From Xanthomonas euroxanthea (GTDB lineage: Bacteria > Pseudomonadota > Gammaproteobacteria > Xanthomonadales > Xanthomonadaceae), in contig NZ_UIHB01000005.1 in assembly GCF_900476395.1 (NCBI RefSeq), forward strand, positions 124,001 to 188,000: a stretch of 64,000 nucleotides of DNA, read 5' to 3'. Below the pieces are notes generated by a model. It made no database searches. It saw only the letters and a program-made list of their open reading frames with translations, and had not been told where the DNA came from. This document shows, in pieces, positions 59,876-64,000 of the stretch. Both the position numbers and the translations under genes were made by a program. How positions within the stretch are numbered: the first letter of the stretch is position 1; every line of letters starts with the position of its first letter.

Positions 59876-60476
59876 GGTCCCTCCCCTGCACTGCCTGCTC
59901 GATCTGCGCGATAAAGGCCTGGCACTCGGCCAGCACCGTTGCATCGCGCAGATAGTGCAGATGCCCGCATGCCGGCCTCAGATCGGGCGCAGCGCCGAAC
60001 AGCAGGCGCGAGATCCAGTCGCCACGGCCCTGGACGACGCGCAACTGTCCGAACGTTGCGGGCGCAGTGCACACCGGGCCATAGGCAAACACGGCAAGAC
60101 GCGCGCGCAACGCCTGCGGCAGCTGCAACGCGGTCAGCAGCTGCAGGCCACAACTGCCGGCCAACAGCACCGTCTTCGGCGCCTGCTCCAGCAGCGCCGC
60201 CACGCGCATGCGATCGGCGTCCGCGACGCGTGCGCCGCGTGCGGCCAGATACTGACGCGCGTTGCACACGCTGGCGCGCCACAGCGGTGTGCGCCGGTGC
60301 GGTGGGCCAGCGGAGCGATACGGATAATTGCAGTCGATCAGCCGCCGGCCCGCGCCTTGCAGCTGGTGCAGAAACTGCTGTTGTTCCCCGCTCAACGCAC
60401 AGCGCTCCGGATCGCTTTGCCCGGTGAGAAAGGCGACCTGCACGCTGGCGCCGTCAGTCCGCACGGAAACGTCCAT
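59865..60476 (-). CDS. Unassigned protein with hydrolase-like nucleophile elbow
   Basis: 203 residues from the ATG at 60476. No signal peptide. VLLAGSCGLQLLTALQLP resembles an alpha/beta-hydrolase or thioesterase elbow (G-S-C-G), and a strand VQVAFLTGQSDP opens the protein. No family recognised. Overlaps both neighbours (23 bases with the GT21-like gene, 11 with the GT1 gene), so it is clearly part of the cluster. Confidence 0.7.
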   Translation of the reverse strand: MDVSVRTDGASVQVAFLTGQSDPERCALSGEQQQFLHQLQGAGRRLIDCNYPYRSAGPPHRRTPLWRASVCNARQYLAARGARVADADRMRVAALLEQAPKTVLLAGSCGLQLLTALQLPQALRARLAVFAYGPVCTAPATFGQLRVVQGRGDWISRLLFGAAPDLRPACGHLHYLRDATVLAECQAFIAQIEQAVQGRDHAH

Positions 60477-61611
60477 CCGGCAACACGCGGTAACGCCGGG
60501 TGCGCCAGCGGATCGTGCGCACCAGCGCAGCATGCAGCAGATGCAGCGGCTGCAGGCACTCCGCGACGACCGACAGCAACGGACGGTGGCGCACCGTACC
60601 GGTCACCCGCCATTGCACCAGGCACAGCAGCAGCGCACGCAGCAGCACGGTGCACAGCACGCCGGCCACTGCCGGCCAGGTCGCCTGCACGCAGGCACAC
60701 ACCAGCAAGGCCAGCAGCAACAACGGCGGCAGCCCCTGCAGCAGGCCGATGGTCAGACCCACGCCCACTGTCTGCCGACGCAGCAGGATCGACGCGAACA
60801 ACATCCAGCGATGCATCTGGCGTGCGTAGCTGGCCAGATCCGGGATCGCAGTGCGCATCGCCACCGGCGCGACGGATTGGTGCAGCCGCCCGCCGCGCTC
60901 GCGCACCAACGTGGCAACGGCCAGATCGTCGGTGAGCTGCTCGAGCAACGCGGCAAACCCGCCCCAGGCGCGCAGTTGCTCGGTCCGCGCGGCATAGCAC
61001 ATGCCGTTGATGGTCAGCGGCGCGGCGAACGGCAGCCAGCCCAGATAGGTCAGCGCCGCATTGTTGTTGACGAACTGCGACAACAGCCGGCCTGCCAGCG
61101 TGCTGCCGTCCTGGTAGTACGGCAGTGCGGTGACCAGATCGGCATCGGCCAGATCCTGCAGCAAACGTGCGAGCGCGCCGGCGCCCAGTTGTGCATCGTC
61201 GTCGAGGATCAGGCTGATCGGCGCCTGCACATGCGCCAGCGCGTGGTCGAGCTTCCACGCCTTGGGATTGATCCCGGCTGGCGCGGCCGGCACCCGCACG
61301 CGCGCGATACGTACATGCGGATGCAGCGCCACCAAGGCCTCGGCAACGGCATTTCCCGGGCCATCGTCTGCATCCAGCAACCAGAAAAACTGCGCGTCCG
61401 GCAGCGCTTGCAGGTTGGCGGCAAGCACCTGCTGCAAGTGTGCGTCGCCGCCCAGCACGGGCTGCAGGATCGCCACCTCGGCCTGGGGTGCGATGGCGGC
61501 GCCCCCCGATGGCAGCGCGCGTGCCCCACGCATCACCCACAGCACCGCAGCCGTCTTGACCATCAGCACCGCCAGATAGGTGGCTGCCACTATCGGAACG
61601 ACTACGCCCAC
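60454..61611 (-). CDS. GT21-like membrane glycosyltransferase (ceramide glucosyltransferase / HpnI type)
   Basis: About 385 residues from a GTG at 61611, with an ATG 16 codons later as alternative. N-terminal membrane segment, then a GT-A domain: WLLDADDGPGN, SLILDDDAQ (D-x-D-like), ELTDD-type TDDLAVATLV and RQMHRW (the (Q/R)xxRW signature of processive/ceramide transferases). Two or three C-terminal hydrophobic segments (about 300-350). Would transfer a sugar to a lipid acceptor at the inner membrane. Overlaps the epimerase stop by 10 bases. Confidence 0.85.
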   Translation of the reverse strand: MGVVVPIVAATYLAVLMVKTAAVLWVMRGARALPSGGAAIAPQAEVAILQPVLGGDAHLQQVLAANLQALPDAQFFWLLDADDGPGNAVAEALVALHPHVRIARVRVPAAPAGINPKAWKLDHALAHVQAPISLILDDDAQLGAGALARLLQDLADADLVTALPYYQDGSTLAGRLLSQFVNNNAALTYLGWLPFAAPLTINGMCYAARTEQLRAWGGFAALLEQLTDDLAVATLVRERGGRLHQSVAPVAMRTAIPDLASYARQMHRWMLFASILLRRQTVGVGLTIGLLQGLPPLLLLALLVCACVQATWPAVAGVLCTVLLRALLLCLVQWRVTGTVRHRPLLSVVAECLQPLHLLHAALVRTIRWRTRRYRVLPDGRFRAD

Positions 61612-62561
61612 TGCGCCGCCTGCCAACGCACGAATGCCTCGATGCCCTGTTCCAGACTGACGCTGGGAGGACCGAGGTCGGCGAGCGTGCGTCGTGGATC
61701 GAAGGTCTTGGAATAGGCGAACGCGCCCACGCCAAAGCGGGTGATCGGCGGTTCGCCGCGCAGGCGCAGCACGCGATATGCCGCCTCCACCACGCTGGCC
61801 ATGCGCAGCGCGATGGCGATGCGCACCTCGCGTCGCGGCAGCGGCAGCTGCAGGCGCGTGAGCAGGTCCAGCAACAGCTGCTGCAGATCCACCGGCTGCG
61901 CATTGGTGAGGTTGTAGGCCGGCTGCAACTGCGGCGCCGTCGCCGCGCGATAGAGGTAATCGCACAGCGTATCGATGTAGATCAGGTCGCCGATTACCGG
62001 CTGCGTCTGGCCGACGAAGCGTGGCAGCGCCCCCTTGCGCGCAGCGGCGATCACGCGCGGGAACAGCACCGTGTCTCCCGGGCCGAACACCGCACGCGGG
62101 CGCAGCACGCAGGTGTCGCCCGGATAGTGCTCCAGCAACATTTCGCCAAGGTACTTGGTCTGCGCATAGGTGTTGACGAACGCCGGCCCGATCGGGCTGT
62201 CCTCGCTCAGGTCGTATTGATGCGCCTCACGATAGAACACCGAACTGGACGACACATACAGCAGACGCGGGCAGCCGTGACGCTTGCAGAAGTCGATGAC
62301 ATTGGCGGTGGCCTGGACGTTGTGCTGCTGGAATTGCGCACGCGTGCCCCACGGCGAGGCCAAGGCCGCGGCGTGGATCACCACATCCGGCTGCCACTGC
62401 AGCGCGAACGGCTGGCTCAGGTCGATGCGATGGTAGTTGGGCAGATCACTGGCACGACGACCGATGCCGTGGATCTCCACACCCGGCTGCCCCTGAAAAC
62501 GTCGCAGGAAGGAACCACCGACAAAGCCGGATGCGCCGGTCACGAGAATACGCAGGCTCAT
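61602..62561 (-). CDS. NAD-dependent epimerase/dehydratase family protein
   Basis: 319 residues from the ATG at 62561 (a GTG two codons upstream is less likely). Extended SDR: LRILVTGASGFVGGSFLRRF, then HAAALASPWG, active-site serine in YVSSSSVFY and tyrosine-lysine in YAQTKYLGEML. May reduce or epimerise a lipid/ketone or nucleotide-sugar intermediate. The ATG overlaps the MBL gene's TGA as ATGA. Confidence 0.9.
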   Translation of the reverse strand: MSLRILVTGASGFVGGSFLRRFQGQPGVEIHGIGRRASDLPNYHRIDLSQPFALQWQPDVVIHAAALASPWGTRAQFQQHNVQATANVIDFCKRHGCPRLLYVSSSSVFYREAHQYDLSEDSPIGPAFVNTYAQTKYLGEMLLEHYPGDTCVLRPRAVFGPGDTVLFPRVIAAARKGALPRFVGQTQPVIGDLIYIDTLCDYLYRAATAPQLQPAYNLTNAQPVDLQQLLLDLLTRLQLPLPRREVRIAIALRMASVVEAAYRVLRLRGEPPITRFGVGAFAYSKTFDPRRTLADLGPPSVSLEQGIEAFVRWQAAQWA

Positions 62562-63430
62562 CGCCACTCCGGTTGATAACGGTCAAGACTGGGTTGGCAA
62601 TGCGAAGGCAGGATGGCCAACTCGGGATGGGCAAGCGACAGCGCATGCAATTGCTGCACGGTGCGCCGGAACGCGTGCCAATCGTGCATCAACAAACGCG
62701 TGGGCCAGGCGGGCCACTGCAGCGTCGCCCAGGTTGCCGACGACCACACCGCATCGGCGCACAGCAACACCTCGCGGTCGTGCTGGTCGCGCAACCACAG
62801 GCCCATCTGCCCGGGTACGTGCCCGGGCAAGGGCACCGCCAGCACGCTGCCGTCGTCGAACAGATCGTAGGCCGCGCCCAGGCCCTGCCAGGCGCCGGTC
62901 AGCGCGCGCACCGGTGCCTGCTCGGCAAACCGCAGGCGCCGATCGAAATCTTCGGGGAGCAACTGCGGCAACAAGGCACGCCGCAGGCCGCCGACGCGTG
63001 AACAGGCACGCAGCTGCTGATAGTCGGCACGCAGGCAGATGAAACGGGCGTTCGGCAGATCGCGCAGGCCGCCGACATGGTCGGCATGGAAGTGCGAGAT
63101 CAGGCACCAGGCGATCTCCTCCAGCTGCACGCCGCGGCGTGCCAGTTGAGCGCCCAGCGTTTCGTGCGCGGGCAGGCGCACCGGCGTGGTCCAGCGATAC
63201 AGACGCTCGGGCCAGGGATCGGTTGCGCGGAAGAAATGCGCGGCATACCCGGTGTCGTACAACAGCGCACCCCGTTGCGGATGCCGGATCAGCACGCTCA
63301 ACGCGGGGAATTCCACCGCATGCCAGTGACCATCCGCACGCACCATGCGCTCGCAGTGGCGGCAATGGCCGATACGCAGCAACTCGAGCGACACGCGCGG
63401 CGGCATCAGCGCGCGACCTGGTCGGAGCAT
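62558..63430 (-). CDS. Metallo-beta-lactamase fold hydrolase
   Basis: About 290 residues from the ATG at 63430; 63406 is another possible start. Zinc motif SHFHADHVGG (H-x-H-x-D-H), later VPLPGHVPGQMGLWL, LLCADAVW and LPSHCQP supply the remaining ligands. Resembles lactonase/quorum-quenching-like MBL enzymes, so it could act on an ester or thioester product of the ketosynthase (inference). Confidence 0.88.
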   Translation of the reverse strand: MLRPGRALMPPRVSLELLRIGHCRHCERMVRADGHWHAVEFPALSVLIRHPQRGALLYDTGYAAHFFRATDPWPERLYRWTTPVRLPAHETLGAQLARRGVQLEEIAWCLISHFHADHVGGLRDLPNARFICLRADYQQLRACSRVGGLRRALLPQLLPEDFDRRLRFAEQAPVRALTGAWQGLGAAYDLFDDGSVLAVPLPGHVPGQMGLWLRDQHDREVLLCADAVWSSATWATLQWPAWPTRLLMHDWHAFRRTVQQLHALSLAHPELAILPSHCQPSLDRYQPEWR

Positions 63431-63441
63431 GCGCACATGCC

Positions 63442-64000
63442 CTAGTACCGCAACACCATGCCGCCGATCGCCAGCCCGGCACCGGTGCCGAGCAGCGCGA
63501 ACAGATCGCCGCGCTGCAGGCGTTGCTCGACCCGGGCGTGATGCAAGGCATGCGGCAGCGATGCGGCGACCTGGTTGCCGGTGTCCTGCAGGATGCGAAC
63601 CACCTGATCGGGGCGCAGCCCCAGCGCCTGCACCACATGCTCCAGGCCGCCGCCGGAGGCCTGGTGCGGCACCAGGCAGCGCAACGCTGCCGTGGTGGTG
63701 CCGGCCTCGCGCAGCAGCTGTTCCCAGAATGCAGGCAGCTGGCGTGCAGCGAACCGGTAGGCGCCACGCCCATCCATGCTGAAGCTGCGCAAGGCATCGG
63801 GCGCCTGCTCTTCGCCACGCGGATAGCGCGTGCCGCCGCCGCGGATGCGGCACAGCTCCGCGCCATCGCCGTAGCTGGCCAGGCGGCTGGACAGCAGTGC
63901 CGAGCCATCATCGGCGGCGCTGCGCGTCACGACCACCGCAGCCGCCCCATCGCCGAACAAGCCGGCCGTGGCCGGCGTCGACGCATCCAGCCCACCCGAT
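63442..64000 (-). CDS. Ketoacyl-ACP synthase III-like protein (partial, runs off window)
   Basis: Only the C-terminal ~185 residues lie in the window; the coding frame is open to base 64000. Thiolase-fold features: GLFGDGAAAVVV, catalytic histidine in LVPHQASGGGLEHV, catalytic asparagine in DTGNQVAASLPHAL, and the end GTGAGLAIGGMVLRY. The active-site cysteine is outside the window. Could be FabH-like or OleA-like; the cluster suggests a specialised rather than housekeeping role. First gene of the cluster visible here; N-terminus and promoter not seen. Confidence 0.9.
   Translation of the reverse strand, partial: SGGLDASTPATAGLFGDGAAAVVVTRSAADDGSALLSSRLASYGDGAELCRIRGGGTRYPRGEEQAPDALRSFSMDGRGAYRFAARQLPAFWEQLLREAGTTTAALRCLVPHQASGGGLEHVVQALGLRPDQVVRILQDTGNQVAASLPHALHHARVEQRLQRGDLFALLGTGAGLAIGGMVLRY

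Overview
This window is GC-rich (roughly two-thirds G+C by eye), gene-dense chromosomal DNA from a Xanthomonas-like gammaproteobacterium (Lysobacterales). The evidence is the set of housekeeping proteins (Upp, CoaD, RsmD, HtpG, FtsY, MutY, YggX, Dxs), two large TonB-dependent receptors, a cytosolic LOV hybrid histidine kinase and many secreted peptidases and glycosidases. Species assignment is inference from recognition; no search was run. I see no phage, insertion sequence, integrase or CRISPR array.

Layout. (1) 0-12 kb is mostly core: a TonB-dependent receptor, upp, a GH9 endoglucanase, a minus-strand run rsmD-coaD-lipoprotein-ferredoxin-ggt with overlapping reading frames, and divergent htpG with a clear terminator. 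(2) 12-44 kb is an accessory catabolic island, nearly all on the minus strand. It holds a GH127 beta-L-arabinofuranosidase, a TonB-dependent receptor, two paralogous S9 dipeptidyl-peptidase-like enzymes, a Tat-exported putative glycosidase, a GH35/42-like beta-galactosidase, an APC permease, two paralogous DUF885 metallopeptidase-like proteins, an M24 proline peptidase, alpha-ketoglutarate semialdehyde dehydrogenase, and the complete upper hydroxyproline pathway (4-hydroxyproline 2-epimerase, three-component D-hydroxyproline dehydrogenase, pyrroline-hydroxycarboxylate deaminase). A divergent PAS-AraC regulator closes it. (3) 44-58.5 kb is core again: ftsY, mutY-yggX, a LOV hybrid kinase, a methyltransferase, tRNA-Phe, a lipocalin, a LEA-type lipoprotein, acyl-CoA dehydrogenase, an HNH nuclease and dxs. 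(4) 58.6-64 kb is a tight minus-strand cluster of a ketosynthase III (cut by the window end), an MBL hydrolase, an NAD-dependent epimerase, a GT21-like transferase, a small unassigned protein and a GT1 transferase. It looks like a glycolipid or glycosylated metabolite pathway.

How the genes fit together. Plant extensins and other hydroxyproline-rich glycoproteins carry beta-L-arabinofuranosides on hydroxyproline, and GH127 is the family that removes them. In this window the island supplies glycan removal, outer-membrane uptake, proline-specific peptidases, an inner-membrane amino-acid permease, a cytosolic proline peptidase, and hydroxyproline catabolism to alpha-ketoglutarate. I read it as one plant cell-wall glycoprotein utilisation system. 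Supporting this, closely similar palindromes (core TGCGGA-2-nt-CCGCA type) lie upstream of the hydroxyproline operon, the Tat-exported protein and the TonB receptor, which suggests one regulon, perhaps run by the PAS-AraC protein.
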